From NCBI RefSeq assembly GCF_004136315.1, contig NZ_CP029562.1, positions 6,555,215 through 6,619,214 on the forward strand: a stretch of 64,000 bases of DNA. Reading direction: 5' to 3'. The notes under the pieces are model-generated. The model was given only the letters and a program-made list of their open reading frames with translations, did no database searches and was not told the DNA's origin. Made by a program: the position numbers and the translations under genes. Origin of the DNA: Mesorhizobium sp. Pch-S. GTDB taxonomy: Bacteria > Pseudomonadota > Alphaproteobacteria > Rhizobiales > Rhizobiaceae. Below are positions 43,727 through 51,348 of this stretch, piece by piece. Position 1 is the stretch's first letter. The number at the start of each line of letters is the position of its first letter.

Positions 43727-43979
43727 GGGCGTCCTCGTGGGAAACTGCGACTTTCGCGTTCATCTCCACATTGGCCAATCGGGCATGGAGATATGGAGCA
43801 GCCTTTTCAGCGGCCCACCTGCGGTTCTCTGCGGTCTCCATCTCGTCCCGGAGGACGGACAGCATGAATTCAAGTGGCATAAGCCCCGATGCTTCAGCCT
43901 TGGCTGTTATCTCTGCCGTGCGCTTGTTCGGAGCGCCCGCCTTTCGGCCCGCGCCCTCGCGCTTGCCTCCGCGAGCCAT
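43710..43979 (-). CDS. Terminase small subunit candidate
   Basis: An 89-residue basic protein starting MARGGKREGAGRKAGAPNKR, a DNA-binding leader common in small terminases, followed by a helical part. Short for the family, but it directly precedes and overlaps the large subunit gene. Should recognise the packaging site. Confidence 0.7.
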   Translation of the reverse strand: MARGGKREGAGRKAGAPNKRTAEITAKAEASGLMPLEFMLSVLRDEMETAENRRWAAEKAAPYLHARLANVEMNAKVAVSHEDALGELE

Positions 43980-43990
43980 GGGTTGATTTC

Positions 43991-44320
43991 CTATGATTGT
44001 TTTTCAGATGACGGGATCGCCATCCACGCCAATTCTCGCTCGACCATCTCTGTCAAGCGGACGCTAAAGTCTGGGTATTTTTCGACAAACGAGCACATGG
44101 CCGGGAATGGCGACATCCTGCCGATTTCATCGCAGAATTCCGGATCGTGCAGCCACATTTGATGCCATGATGGACAGCTATCGCCATCGTCAACAAACGG
44201 AGGCGGGCACCACACCTCACCACATCGTTTGCATGTCATACAGCCGCCCAATGATAGGATCGGGCTATGCTTGACCACCTTGCAGATGAAACGCAGGTAG
44301 GGACGCTTGCGAAATGGCAT
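43991..44320 (-). CDS. Cysteine-rich hypothetical phage protein
   Basis: A 109-residue protein from ATG 44320, which overlaps the preceding stop. The cysteine group CMTCKRCGEVWCPPPF followed by DSCPSWHQMW suggests a zinc-binding site. C-terminal half acidic and helical. Function unknown. Confidence 0.6.
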   Translation of the reverse strand: MPFRKRPYLRFICKVVKHSPILSLGGCMTCKRCGEVWCPPPFVDDGDSCPSWHQMWLHDPEFCDEIGRMSPFPAMCSFVEKYPDFSVRLTEMVERELAWMAIPSSEKQS

Positions 44321-44514
44321 CACCCAAACTCTTCCAACCTGATGTTTACGCAAGCGTGCTTGTGGCCGGAGACATCTTTGATGCGACCGCGTGGGAACAC
44401 CCGCCAAACGATGCCGCGATAGCCAGCTTTGTGATGCGGCTTCAGTTCGTAATCCTTCGGAAGGCCGCATGAATTGCGCTTCCGAACAAACATCATCCCC
44501 GGCTGCAGATTCAT
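44320..44514 (-). CDS. Small phage protein
   Basis: A 64-residue protein with strand-rich pattern (YRGIVWRVFPRGRIKDVSG, HACVNIRLEEFG). Overlaps neighbours by 1-4 bp on both sides. Function unknown. Confidence 0.6.
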   Translation of the reverse strand: MNLQPGMMFVRKRNSCGLPKDYELKPHHKAGYRGIVWRVFPRGRIKDVSGHKHACVNIRLEEFG

Positions 44515-44696
44515 CCGAACTCTTCCAACTGCGCCGCTTCCGTCCTCAGCACCTCAACCACCTCACTCAGCTTCATGTGATGAGACATGAGCGAGATAGC
44601 GGCTTCCAGAAACGTGATGCTCGACCGGCGAAGGTATTCTGCCGTTGCCTGTTCTGCTTCACGTTCGATTGCAGATGGCTTGGGAGGGTTAGTCAT
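44511..44696 (-). CDS. Small helical phage protein
   Basis: A 61-residue, helical, acidic protein from ATG 44696 (MTNPPKPSAIEREAEQAT). Its stop overlaps the next start. An upstream in-frame ATG at 44741 would invade the preceding gene. Function unknown. Confidence 0.55.
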   Translation of the reverse strand: MTNPPKPSAIEREAEQATAEYLRRSSITFLEAAISLMSHHMKLSEVVEVLRTEAAQLEEFG

Positions 44697-44704
44697 TGCG
44701 CTTT

Positions 44705-44941
44705 TCACCAGCCGTGGCCGATGCAGGTATTCACCGGCCAACCATTCACCAAATGATCTGCCGCAGTTTGCGAGTGCGACGGCGTAGGTCCAATCTGGAG
44801 GCCCATACGCGATGGAACACCGCCGTAGAACGAGACTTTCGGCGTCACGCGCCCTACCCTACAATGACGGTAAACCTGATTGAGCATATTGGTGAAACGC
44901 CGCTCGCGCTCCTGTTCGTCAATGACGACCGTGTAGCTCAT
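44705..44941 (-). CDS. Small phage protein
   Basis: A 78-residue protein from ATG 44941 (MSYTVVIDEQERERRFTNML). The open frame continues upstream with protein-like sequence to about 45093 and could use TTG 45043, so the gene may be longer or be the remnant of one. Function unknown. Confidence 0.5.
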   Translation of the reverse strand: MSYTVVIDEQERERRFTNMLNQVYRHCRVGRVTPKVSFYGGVPSRMGLQIGPTPSHSQTAADHLVNGWPVNTCIGHGW

Positions 44942-45469
44942 GGCGCTATCCTGATCATTTTCGTGAAGCCGCGAAGATGATGCGAGGCGGATACGGCTTG
45001 GCTCTGCGCGGGCCAGTCCCTCTTCCGTCCATTTACCGATCAAGTCGGGATTATTCGCAGCATCAATGGGACGCCGCCTCGCATCTCGTTGCCGTCATGG
45101 ACGGCGAATGAATGGCACTCGGCCCGATTCGACTTGCCTATCGCCCTGGGGGCTATTCAAACAGCAAGTAAGGGACACCGAGATACCAACTCTGTCCGCT
45201 CTTGCGGAATTGGCTCCCCGCCGAAGCATGTCGCTCCGATTTCCGCAGCAGCGGCGATCGATTTGTAGATCAACGTCTGCTGCCGCTGATCCTTTGTCGA
45301 TCCTTATGCGGAGATAACTAAAATTGGCTCCCCGGGGCGCACCCGCACTCTGCCGGGGAATGCTGCGATCTGCCTCTTCAGCCGGACGGGCCAAGAAAAG
45401 AGCGTTTTGCACACTGGCGCAAATCACCTGCATAGCAAAACAGTACTCGACGGGGTTCACCTCGTCAAT
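44942..45469. other. Unassigned 0.5-kb stretch, possible gene remnants
   Basis: No confident gene. On the minus strand three short protein-like stretches lie in different frames (one containing IGATCFGGEPIPQERTEL near 45170-45260, one containing FAVHDGNEMRGGVP near 45080, and the upstream extension of the 44705 gene). This pattern suggests a decayed gene or several very small ones. It separates the early region from the terminase region, so a promoter for late genes may be here. Confidence 0.45.
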
Positions 45470-46006
45470 TCATTTTCGCACAGCGACTTGCTTCTGTTGT
45501 GCATGATTTGCGTAACGCCACATCACGCTTAGATCGTCCAGAAAGCCCCGTAGCGCGTCCATCAATGAGAGTTGCTGACGCTTCCCGTCCACCAGTTCAC
45601 TGATTTGGTAGCCCTCGCCACAGACCTGTGAGACCAGCTTGTAGCCTCTCTCCCCTAGCAACTCGCGGCAGCGCTTCAACTCGATCCCGGCTTGCATCTG
45701 TTGAAGATTTATAGGCTCAGCAATCTTGCCGCCGTCCACTGGTTCCTTGGTGTAGTCGATGGCGCCGGCTCCTTTCCCGCCCAAAGTCTCCCACAGCATG
45801 CGAAAGCGGGTCGCTGACAGGGCTTGCGCCTCATCCAGCAGTTTTCTGGCCACCATGCCGCCAACGGCACTTTCACGCGGATTGATGGGAACCTGGATAA
45901 ACCGAGTGAGTGTTTCCGACTGCGCCGGAGACCACAGCGGATTCTGAACCGTCGCCAGCGTGATGATGCGTGGCTCTTGCTTCGGTTTGCGTCGTGCCTT
46001 TGCCAT
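45470..46006 (-). CDS. Conserved hypothetical phage protein (early region)
   Basis: A 178-residue soluble protein with a basic N-terminus (MAKARRKPKQEPRIITLA). The C-terminal half (CRELLGERGYKLVSQVCGEG, then LMDALRGFLDDLSVMWRYAN) resembles DNA-associated helical domains, but I do not recognise the family. Last gene before the unassigned stretch; possible late-gene regulator by position. Confidence 0.65.
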   Translation of the reverse strand: MAKARRKPKQEPRIITLATVQNPLWSPAQSETLTRFIQVPINPRESAVGGMVARKLLDEAQALSATRFRMLWETLGGKGAGAIDYTKEPVDGGKIAEPINLQQMQAGIELKRCRELLGERGYKLVSQVCGEGYQISELVDGKRQQLSLMDALRGFLDDLSVMWRYANHAQQKQVAVRK

Positions 46007-46018
46007 GCTGATCCTCGT

Positions 46019-46258
46019 TCAGTTGCCGCGCCGGATGGCTTGGACCACTTCGTCTGCGAAAATGTACAGGCGCTGCCCTCCGAACATTCGCTTGCGCCAA
46101 GATTCAACCACTTCTACACACCGCTCCCGCTCTGCCATGATGGCGAGGGCGACAGATTTGGCGCATTCATCGAATTGGGAAATTGTGCCATCGTCGATGG
46201 TCCAACCCGCAAGAGTGTTCTTAGCTCTCTGCATCACGTCTTCCGGTATCTCGCTCAT
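46019..46258 (-). CDS. Small phage protein
   Basis: A 79-residue protein with the segment ECAKSVALAIMAERERCVEV, a motif recurrent in small proteins of rhizobial phages. C-terminus basic. Function unknown. Confidence 0.6.
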   Translation of the reverse strand: MSEIPEDVMQRAKNTLAGWTIDDGTISQFDECAKSVALAIMAERERCVEVVESWRKRMFGGQRLYIFADEVVQAIRRGN

Positions 46259-46273
46259 CCGCTCTCTCCTCGT

Positions 46274-46540
46274 CTATTCTGATGGGGTTGGGCGATTGGT
46301 GGCGCAGGTGCAGGCGTCTGCCTCAGGTGTTCCGGGCCACACAAGCAGACCATCCCAATCCTGGCAGAAGTGCGCGCCGGGAACGGCTTGCATCAGGCGC
46401 TTGAGTTCGGCCCGATCATTGCGAAGCTCTGCGGCTAGCTGGGCATAGTCGGAATGGCGAACCCATTGACCTTCGCGGTCTTTGGCCATCCGCTGTTCCA
46501 TGAGGTCGAAATCGAAGCGCTCAACCATGCTCTCGGTCAT
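46274..46540 (-). CDS. Small phage protein
   Basis: An 88-residue protein: helical acidic N-terminal half, then PGAHFCQDWDGLLVWPGTPE and CTCATNRP. Overlaps the DnaA-like gene by 4 bp. Function unknown. Confidence 0.6.
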   Translation of the reverse strand: MTESMVERFDFDLMEQRMAKDREGQWVRHSDYAQLAAELRNDRAELKRLMQAVPGAHFCQDWDGLLVWPGTPEADACTCATNRPTPSE

Positions 46541-46995
46541 CGTGCGGCCTCCCTATCACGCTTGCGAGCAACTGCCCGAAGAGCGGCATTGCGACGGCGG
46601 GCAATGTTGATGTTGTAGCCAACCAGCGGATCTGCGCCGGTCGCCTCCTGATAGCTGGCGATGGCGAAGAGGACAGACGTATGATCCCGCCCAAACCACT
46701 TGCCTATCTGCGTAGAGGACAGCGACGGCTTGCGCTCTTTCACTCGGTACATCGCCTCGTTCCTGGCTGCGACGACAAGCGAAGTCCGCGTACTGTCGGC
46801 AATGTCGGAAATGCAGGCTCCGAGGCGTTCTGCAATTTCCTGAACGATGTCAATCGCCCACTGAGGCATTCCGCGATGGACGCACTTCTTCGTGCCGACG
46901 CGGCGCAATTCTGCGCGGCCTTTTTTGCGAGCCTCTTGGAGAAAGGACTTGGTGTAAATCCTGTTGAGGTCTTCGGGCTGTTCCTCGGTGAACAT
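46537..46995 (-). CDS. DnaA domain IV-like DNA-binding protein
   Basis: A 152-residue protein from ATG 46995, coupled to the preceding stop (TGATG). After a basic leader, residues ~55-125 follow DnaA domain IV: VQEIAERLGACISDIADSTR, RNEAMYRVKERKPSLSSTQI and the hallmark GKWFGRDHTSVLFAI (compare GRDHSTV in DnaA). The AAA+ domain is absent, so it cannot be an initiator by itself. It may bind DnaA boxes as a competitor, regulator or phage-origin marker. Confidence 0.85.
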   Translation of the reverse strand: MFTEEQPEDLNRIYTKSFLQEARKKGRAELRRVGTKKCVHRGMPQWAIDIVQEIAERLGACISDIADSTRTSLVVAARNEAMYRVKERKPSLSSTQIGKWFGRDHTSVLFAIASYQEATGADPLVGYNINIARRRNAALRAVARKRDREAAR

Positions 46996-47243
46996 CAGCG
47001 CGCCACCTTCGAGTATGGATCTGGGAGATTGCGCATTTTGCTCCGCTCTTTTGTGATCCAGCGGAGAACTGTCGGTTCTTGAACCTCGTATCTCTCGGAA
47101 AGGCTTGCAGTATCCCATCCTCCCCGGCGCCACAGGTTGTAAGCCTGCCGGGAGCGCGAATAGCGAACCAAGTCCCATCCACGCGTTGAAAGGCTGTATG
47201 GAATATCGTCGGGGTCTTTGCCCGCATATGCGATGAGCGTCAT
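46995..47243 (-). CDS. Small HTH-like phage protein
   Basis: An 82-residue basic protein with a helix-turn-helix-like stretch (WDTASLSERYEVQEPTVLRW). Overlaps neighbours by 1-4 bp. Probably DNA binding; function unknown. Confidence 0.65.
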   Translation of the reverse strand: MTLIAYAGKDPDDIPYSLSTRGWDLVRYSRSRQAYNLWRRGGWDTASLSERYEVQEPTVLRWITKERSKMRNLPDPYSKVAR

Positions 47244-47788
47244 GATTTGCTCCTGATGCTTGGCGTTTCGAAATTTGACGGGATTTCTAGATCGGGAAGA
47301 TGAGCTACAGCCTCGTCTGTGATCCCGTATCGAGCGCGGATCTCGGCGCGTTCGGCCTCACCTGCCTCGAGCTTGTCTGCCTCATATCCTGCTGTGAAAG
47401 CCTTATATGCCTTCTGCTGCCGGGCGATTGCTGCCGGTGAGCGCTGGACATGAGCGTTGTTCTCGCGGCGTTCGTTGATGTACTGCATCTCGCGACGCTC
47501 GCGATCACGATGCCAGCGATGAGGCTTCATGGCTTCATCGCACTGCAAACGCAGTTCGGGAGGTGATGGGTAGAAAGCGTGGCCAAGACGCCCTCTGAGG
47601 ATGGCGCGGCAGGCTTCTGAAAGGCCGTGTTTCGTTACCCCTTCGAGAGCAACGAAGTAACCGGCCTCATGAAGTTCCACTTCGTTGGTTTGCCGCGATG
47701 GCAACGAGTTCAAGGATGCCAGCGCCTTCAGCTTGTCCTGATCCGTGGCTATTGCCCAAACGTCGATCTGATTTGTCGGGAGGTTCAT
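47240..47788 (-). CDS. Phage replication-region protein, unknown
   Basis: A 182-residue soluble, helical protein. The segment GVTKHGLSEACRAILRGRLG then FYPSPPELRLQCDEAMKP recalls helicase-loader or primosome accessory proteins of phages, followed by an Arg/Gln-rich coiled coil. The start at 47788 would overlap the upstream gene by 122 bp; no better ATG exists, so TTG codons near 47700 are alternatives. Confidence 0.6.
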   Translation of the reverse strand: MNLPTNQIDVWAIATDQDKLKALASLNSLPSRQTNEVELHEAGYFVALEGVTKHGLSEACRAILRGRLGHAFYPSPPELRLQCDEAMKPHRWHRDRERREMQYINERRENNAHVQRSPAAIARQQKAYKAFTAGYEADKLEAGEAERAEIRARYGITDEAVAHLPDLEIPSNFETPSIRSKS

Positions 47789-48398
47789 ATCGAGATTGAC
47801 CGGTTTCGAGACGATGGATGGCTAATTCAGCAACAGTGCGCGGAGGTCGAAAGGGGGGCGCTGTAGAGTGCCGTTGCGGCGATTGCGCTGGCGCGTCATC
47901 CCAACGGTCTTGGTTGAGCCACGTAGCCGGATTGCACCATGGCCGGTCGTCGGTCTTAGCGACGTAGCCGCGAAGCCCGGTGAGGATGGTTTCGAGGTCA
48001 GCGCGTTTGATGGCTTTGAGGAAAGCCTTTTCCGCGTCGCGCTTGCCAACTCGATTGGGGTAGATCGACCAAAAGGCATCGAAGCCAGCGGGGGAAGAGC
48101 CCCCTTTAGGGGGCGAAGGGGGAATGGAAGAAAGGGGTTTAGGAGAAGGGGGTATGGGGGAAGAACCTTCCGGGGAAAGAAGGTCTGAATTGGCGTCTGA
48201 AACGTCTTGATCGTCTGAATTAAGACGCTTTTCAGACGACTTCTTCTGATAGTAGCGCGCGTTGCGCTCCTGTCGTGCGGTCTTTGGCGCTGGAGCAGCA
48301 ATAGAGGCGCTGGCAATCGTCGCAGCAGTGCGCCCGATAATCTCAGGATCGACGCCAGCACGGATCATATCCGCTATGAGCGCTGCAACGTCGCTCAT
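47667..48398 (-). CDS. Replication organiser-like protein
   Basis: A 243-residue protein. Basic and Ser/Pro-rich first half, then the conserved phage replication block FDAFWSIYPNRVGKRDAEKA, FLKAIKRAD and NPATWLNQDRWDD, seen C-terminal in DnaD-like/lambda O-like replication proteins. The usual N-terminal winged helix is shortened or absent. Should recruit host replication proteins to the phage origin. Overlaps rusA by 4 bp. Confidence 0.75.
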   Translation of the reverse strand: MSDVAALIADMIRAGVDPEIIGRTAATIASASIAAPAPKTARQERNARYYQKKSSEKRLNSDDQDVSDANSDLLSPEGSSPIPPSPKPLSSIPPSPPKGGSSPAGFDAFWSIYPNRVGKRDAEKAFLKAIKRADLETILTGLRGYVAKTDDRPWCNPATWLNQDRWDDAPAQSPQRHSTAPPFRPPRTVAELAIHRLETGQSRYEPPDKSDRRLGNSHGSGQAEGAGILELVAIAANQRSGTS

Positions 48399-48796
48399 GC
48401 TGCAAGCTCCTGCTCAGCAGCGCAGATCAGAACGACAACAGCGGGACCGTCGAGGTTGTCAGCCCATTTGGCGCGAACCTCTTCGGCAAGACTGTCGTCA
48501 ACAACCACGCCAGCGGCCACCAGCGCGTCACTGACAGGCTTTATCGCGTTGTCGATGTCGCGAGCCCGCTTGCTCCTCCAATCGCGCTGTACGGCGATAT
48601 AAAGCCGGTACGGGCCGGTGATCTTGCCAGGGCGTGCAGCAGCTATTTCCCATGCAGCAGCCTTCTTCCAGGCAGCATAGGCTTTGCTCTTGACGCTATG
48701 GACCTTGCCACCTTCATAGAAGTGCGAGCGCATGCCATTGGCAGACGGAGGCATGTCCGTGATTGCAATTCGGATGGCGCGCGCTGCCTCGCTCAT
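48395..48796 (-). CDS. rusA: RusA-family Holliday junction resolvase
   Basis: A 133-residue endonuclease from ATG 48796, coupled to the tiny membrane gene upstream (ATGA). Catalytic acidic residues are in RDIDNAIKPVSDALVAAGVV and VVDDSLAEEVRAKW, with the N-terminal PPSANGMRSHF typical of the family. Resolves recombination or replication intermediates before packaging. Length is normal. Confidence 0.9.
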   Translation of the reverse strand: MSEAARAIRIAITDMPPSANGMRSHFYEGGKVHSVKSKAYAAWKKAAAWEIAAARPGKITGPYRLYIAVQRDWRSKRARDIDNAIKPVSDALVAAGVVVDDSLAEEVRAKWADNLDGPAVVVLICAAEQELAA

Positions 48797-48948
48797 AACA
48801 CCAGCACGCTCCAGGCGAAGCAGAAGAAGATGAAGGCGGTGAGGAGAGCGGCAGCAGCACCAAGTCCGGCCATGACCAGAAGGTGCAGCCTGTCGGATGG
48901 GTCTGGACCGCGTAGTTCGTCGGCAAAGTCGTGTTCGAACGGGCGCAT
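48793..48948 (-). CDS. 51-residue membrane peptide
   Basis: ATG 48948 overlaps the previous stop and its own stop overlaps the rusA start. Soluble acidic N-terminus (MRPFEHDFADELRGPDPSDR) then one strongly hydrophobic helix (GAAAALLTAFIFFCFAW). Function unknown; coupling on both sides supports it as a real gene. Confidence 0.65.
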   Translation of the reverse strand: MRPFEHDFADELRGPDPSDRLHLLVMAGLGAAAALLTAFIFFCFAWSVLVL

Positions 48949-49361
48949 CACTTTGCACCAGGTGTTTTGCCTGCTTCGAGGATGGGCAGATTTGCTTCTG
49001 TCGGAACGTAGATCACGTCCCTGCCGTTCGTGCCGGTCTCCTGAAGCATTTCGATATAGCGCCAGCGAAGATAGCCTTCCGGTCCGCCAAGGCTGTCCGC
49101 GATGATCTGGTTAGCCTGAGCAACGCCTTTGGCGCGCTCTACTTCCGCCTTCGCTTCCAGAGAGGCTCCATCCAGCTTGGCCTGGGCTTCCAATACGCGG
49201 ATGCGTCGATTGCTCTCGGCCTTCTTCAACTCAGCTTCGCCAGCCAATTGTTGCGCATAGACGTTGTATTTCGGATAGAAGTAGGAACATCCGCCAATGC
49301 TGCTGATGACCAAAACGCCAACGGCCATAACGCCGCCAAAAATCATTGAACCATCGCTCAT
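48948..49361 (-). CDS. Membrane protein with SPFH/prohibitin-like C-terminal part
   Basis: A 137-residue protein; GGAGG lies before ATG 49361. One transmembrane helix (IFGGVMAVGVLVISSIGGC) is followed by a coiled coil rich in Ala/Glu (AEVERAKGVAQANQIIADSL) and the ending YLRWRYIEMLQETG with DVIYVPTEANLPIL. The order resembles the C-terminal third of stomatin/prohibitin proteins, but the PHB domain itself is missing. Could associate with host membrane microdomains or FtsH-HflKC. Inference only. Confidence 0.65.
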   Translation of the reverse strand: MSDGSMIFGGVMAVGVLVISSIGGCSYFYPKYNVYAQQLAGEAELKKAESNRRIRVLEAQAKLDGASLEAKAEVERAKGVAQANQIIADSLGGPEGYLRWRYIEMLQETGTNGRDVIYVPTEANLPILEAGKTPGAK

Positions 49362-49382
49362 CATTTCCTCCGTTTCGGCCAC

Positions 49383-49787
49383 TCAATCGCGGCCAGCAAA
49401 AGTTCCTTCGCCAGTCGCTTGACTGCCCTGAGTAACCGCATGGTTGTTTGCCTTGGTGCCTAGCCGGCGTGCTTCAAGCGCGTCTGCTGCTGCTTCGGTG
49501 CGTTCGCAAACGAGGCCGTAGAGTTCGCGGCCCTTCAGAAGCGCGCGATATACAGACCCCTTCACATCATTCATCGTCTCGATCTTGTATTGCAGACGAA
49601 AGAGGTAGCTCGCGCTAACCCCGATCTTCCCCGCAAGACGATCTCGAATGACGTATTCCTTTTCCCGCCGAGATTTTGTCTCGGCCTCCATCAATTCATC
49701 TGCCCATAGAGCAGCTTCAATCAACGCCGTACTCATGTCAGCCCCGGAAAGTTCTTTTCCGATTTCGGAAATTCTTTTGTCGGACAT
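49383..49787 (-). CDS. Phage protein, possible DNA-binding
   Basis: A 134-residue soluble protein with a helical core (IRDRLAGKIGVSASYLFRLQ has a helix-turn-helix look) and a Gly/Thr-rich disordered tail. Ends one base before the next gene's frame. Function unknown. Confidence 0.65.
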   Translation of the reverse strand: MSDKRISEIGKELSGADMSTALIEAALWADELMEAETKSRREKEYVIRDRLAGKIGVSASYLFRLQYKIETMNDVKGSVYRALLKGRELYGLVCERTEAAADALEARRLGTKANNHAVTQGSQATGEGTFAGRD

Positions 49788-50263
49788 GCGGTTTTTCCTT
49801 CGGTACTTATGTGTCCGTCACAAGTACTGACTTGGCCGGTTGATCCGGCGGAAAGGGCAAGGAAGTGGAACTGTGGAGCCAAGCAGCGTTTAGAGCTTTG
49901 GAAGAGTGCAAACGCGCTATGGATGCCAACAAGGAAAAGGCTTCGGAGCGCCTTCAAGGCTCCGAGAAAATTGGCCCGGAGGCGAGCAGCCGGGAGGGGA
50001 AAGCTACTCAAGCCTCCGGTATCCGCGCACGCGGGAGTAACGCGGGCGGATTGGAGAAGGATCGGGGAACGGTGTCCGGTTGTTTCCTGCCAGCCACCGA
50101 GCCCCTTTACGCGGGCGAAACTGACATGCCCAAAGATCGCGCGAGTGCGCCCCGCGTATTTAAAATACCCGTTGCCGTACGGGTGCTGCTGGGGAGGCGC
50201 AAAGTCCTCGTTCAGGCTTCCCCAGCAGTGTTGATTGCGCAGAACGATAATAGACGCGCTCAT
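49733..50263 (-). CDS. Unusual early ORF, possibly Ash/Icd-like
   Basis: A 176-residue frame whose ATG 50263 overlaps the stop of the upstream tiny membrane gene (ATGA), which favours translation. Composition is odd: many Ser, Leu, Ala, Cys and His, several CAD/CDG pieces, and the two plus-strand frames over it are also open for about 140 codons. It overlaps the next gene by 55 bp. Its look reminds me of phage ORFs labelled Ash or Icd-like division inhibitor, but this is from memory. Local inverted repeats also allow a structured RNA. Confidence 0.45.
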   Translation of the reverse strand: MSASIIVLRNQHCWGSLNEDFAPPQQHPYGNGYFKYAGRTRAIFGHVSFARVKGLGGWQETTGHRSPILLQSARVTPACADTGGLSSFPLPAARLRANFLGALKALRSLFLVGIHSAFALFQSSKRCLAPQFHFLALSAGSTGQVSTCDGHISTEGKTACPTKEFPKSEKNFPGLT

Positions 50264-50415
50264 GCTGGAGCCCCGATAAGGAAAATCACCGAGGCATAAG
50301 CTGCTGAGACAACGGCCATTCTGACGAATGACCAGCGCCGTTCGTGGCCTTCGATGCCAATCAAGACTCCACCGAAAAACAGGGCGACCACATATGCAGC
50401 TAACTGCTGGGTCAT
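50260..50415 (-). CDS. 51-residue two-helix membrane protein
   Basis: ATG 50415 overlaps the GapR-like gene's stop, and its stop overlaps the next start. Two hydrophobic segments (AAYVVALFFGGVLIGI and MAVVSAAYASVIFLIGAPA) flank a charged loop. Function unknown. Confidence 0.65.
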   Translation of the reverse strand: MTQQLAAYVVALFFGGVLIGIEGHERRWSFVRMAVVSAAYASVIFLIGAPA

Positions 50416-51092
50416 GCCGCCCTCCCCGACTTGTTCAGCCAGAGTTTGGAGGGGTCGAAGCCGTCGCTGTACTCCGTGTAGGTAACGTCGCGAGGGTCTC
50501 TGGAAAGGGTGCCCGAGGCTTGTTGGGGGTTGGGGGCAGCCTCGGGCAGATCGGCATTGAGGGGGTAGACTGCCGATTGAGAATCGGGTGCCCGTTTAGC
50601 GTCCGGGCCAGACGTATTCCGCTCTACAAAATTCTCTTCGCTATTCCGGTTTTCTACGGGTCCGGTCCCGACATAGCCTTTTTGGCCTGTGTGACCTGCA
50701 CGCGCCGTGCTGCCGTCTACATCTCCGTTCTCCACGTTGGCGCCATTGCTGCCCATCTCTCGGGGAGCGTGCCCGGCGGTCTTACGTTCTGGCGCTGGGG
50801 TTTCTTGCGTCTCTTTTGCCGTCTCCGGCTGTTCCTCGTACACGTGCACGCGAGAGCCGCCATGAAGAGCCGACCAGTACAGATCGAAAATGGCGTCACG
50901 TTCCTCGCGCTCGTTTGTGTCGAGCTTGCGCGTAGCGACACAGCGACGGATGGCCTTCACGTCATAGCCGTGGCCGCGTGCTTCCTTGTAGATTTCAGAC
51001 TTGTCGCTGTTGCGGTCTCGGATGTCTTCCTCAACGCGCTCAATGCGTTCGATGAGCGAGCGGAGCAGGCCGGCGTTTACCGTGTCGGTCAT
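50412..51092 (-). CDS. GapR-like (DUF2312) DNA-binding protein with disordered extension
   Basis: A 226-residue protein. Residues ~8-80 match the DUF2312/GapR domain: LLRSLIERIERVEEDIRDRN, IYKEARGHGYDVKAIRRCV and REERDAIFDLYWSALHG. GapR of Caulobacter binds overtwisted DNA and is needed for replication and chromosome organisation. Host proteins end after the domain; here about 145 further residues are Gly/Asn/Glu/Pro-rich and without order. It lies second in the early operon behind the Cro-like gene, so it may reshape host or phage DNA early in infection. Confidence 0.85.
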   Translation of the reverse strand: MTDTVNAGLLRSLIERIERVEEDIRDRNSDKSEIYKEARGHGYDVKAIRRCVATRKLDTNEREERDAIFDLYWSALHGGSRVHVYEEQPETAKETQETPAPERKTAGHAPREMGSNGANVENGDVDGSTARAGHTGQKGYVGTGPVENRNSEENFVERNTSGPDAKRAPDSQSAVYPLNADLPEAAPNPQQASGTLSRDPRDVTYTEYSDGFDPSKLWLNKSGRAA

Positions 51093-51283
51093 GCCGCCGC
51101 TCCATGGTCAGGAGACTGCTCGCCACCATCCATCTGCAATAACAGCGCGCGGGCCGTGCCTTTCGGAGGTTGGCCATTCTCCCAACGCCAAACCGTCGAA
51201 AGATTCACGCCAACCAGGTCGGCCAAATCCTTCTGGGTAAGGCCACGGTTCTTGCGAATTTGCTTGATATCAAGAGCATCCAT
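51089..51283 (-). CDS. Cro-like HTH regulator
   Basis: A 64-residue protein with a single XRE helix-turn-helix (IKQIRKNRGLTQKDLADLVG, then VNLSTVWRWENG). ATG 51283 lies only about 2 nt downstream of the predicted transcription start, so the message is probably leaderless; GTG 51307 would overlap the promoter. Divergent from the repressor and first gene of the minus early operon. Confidence 0.85.
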   Translation of the reverse strand: MDALDIKQIRKNRGLTQKDLADLVGVNLSTVWRWENGQPPKGTARALLLQMDGGEQSPDHGAAA

Positions 51284-51291
51284 GGCTGCAA

Positions 51292-51320
51292 AATATGCGT
51301 TATGCACATCGATCCGTCAA
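51292..51320 (-). promoter_or_regulatory. Early leftward promoter with embedded operator
   Basis: On the minus strand: -35 TTGACG, 17-bp spacer, -10 CATATT. The 16-bp operator TGTGCATAACGCATAT covers the end of the spacer and the -10 box (51293-51308). The promoter at 52659-52687 has the same layout with TGTGCATTATGCATAC. Further ATGCA-type half-sites lie at 51325-51335 and 51340-51357 towards the repressor gene. Confidence 0.75.
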
Positions 51321-51348
51321 GTCGAAATGCATACCGATAGCATGCAAA

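Noticed and set aside
49865..50299. Plus-strand 144-codon frame over the odd early ORF
   Set aside because: No ribosome site or coupling, and it runs against a tightly coupled minus-strand operon. The minus frame starting at 50263 is better supported.
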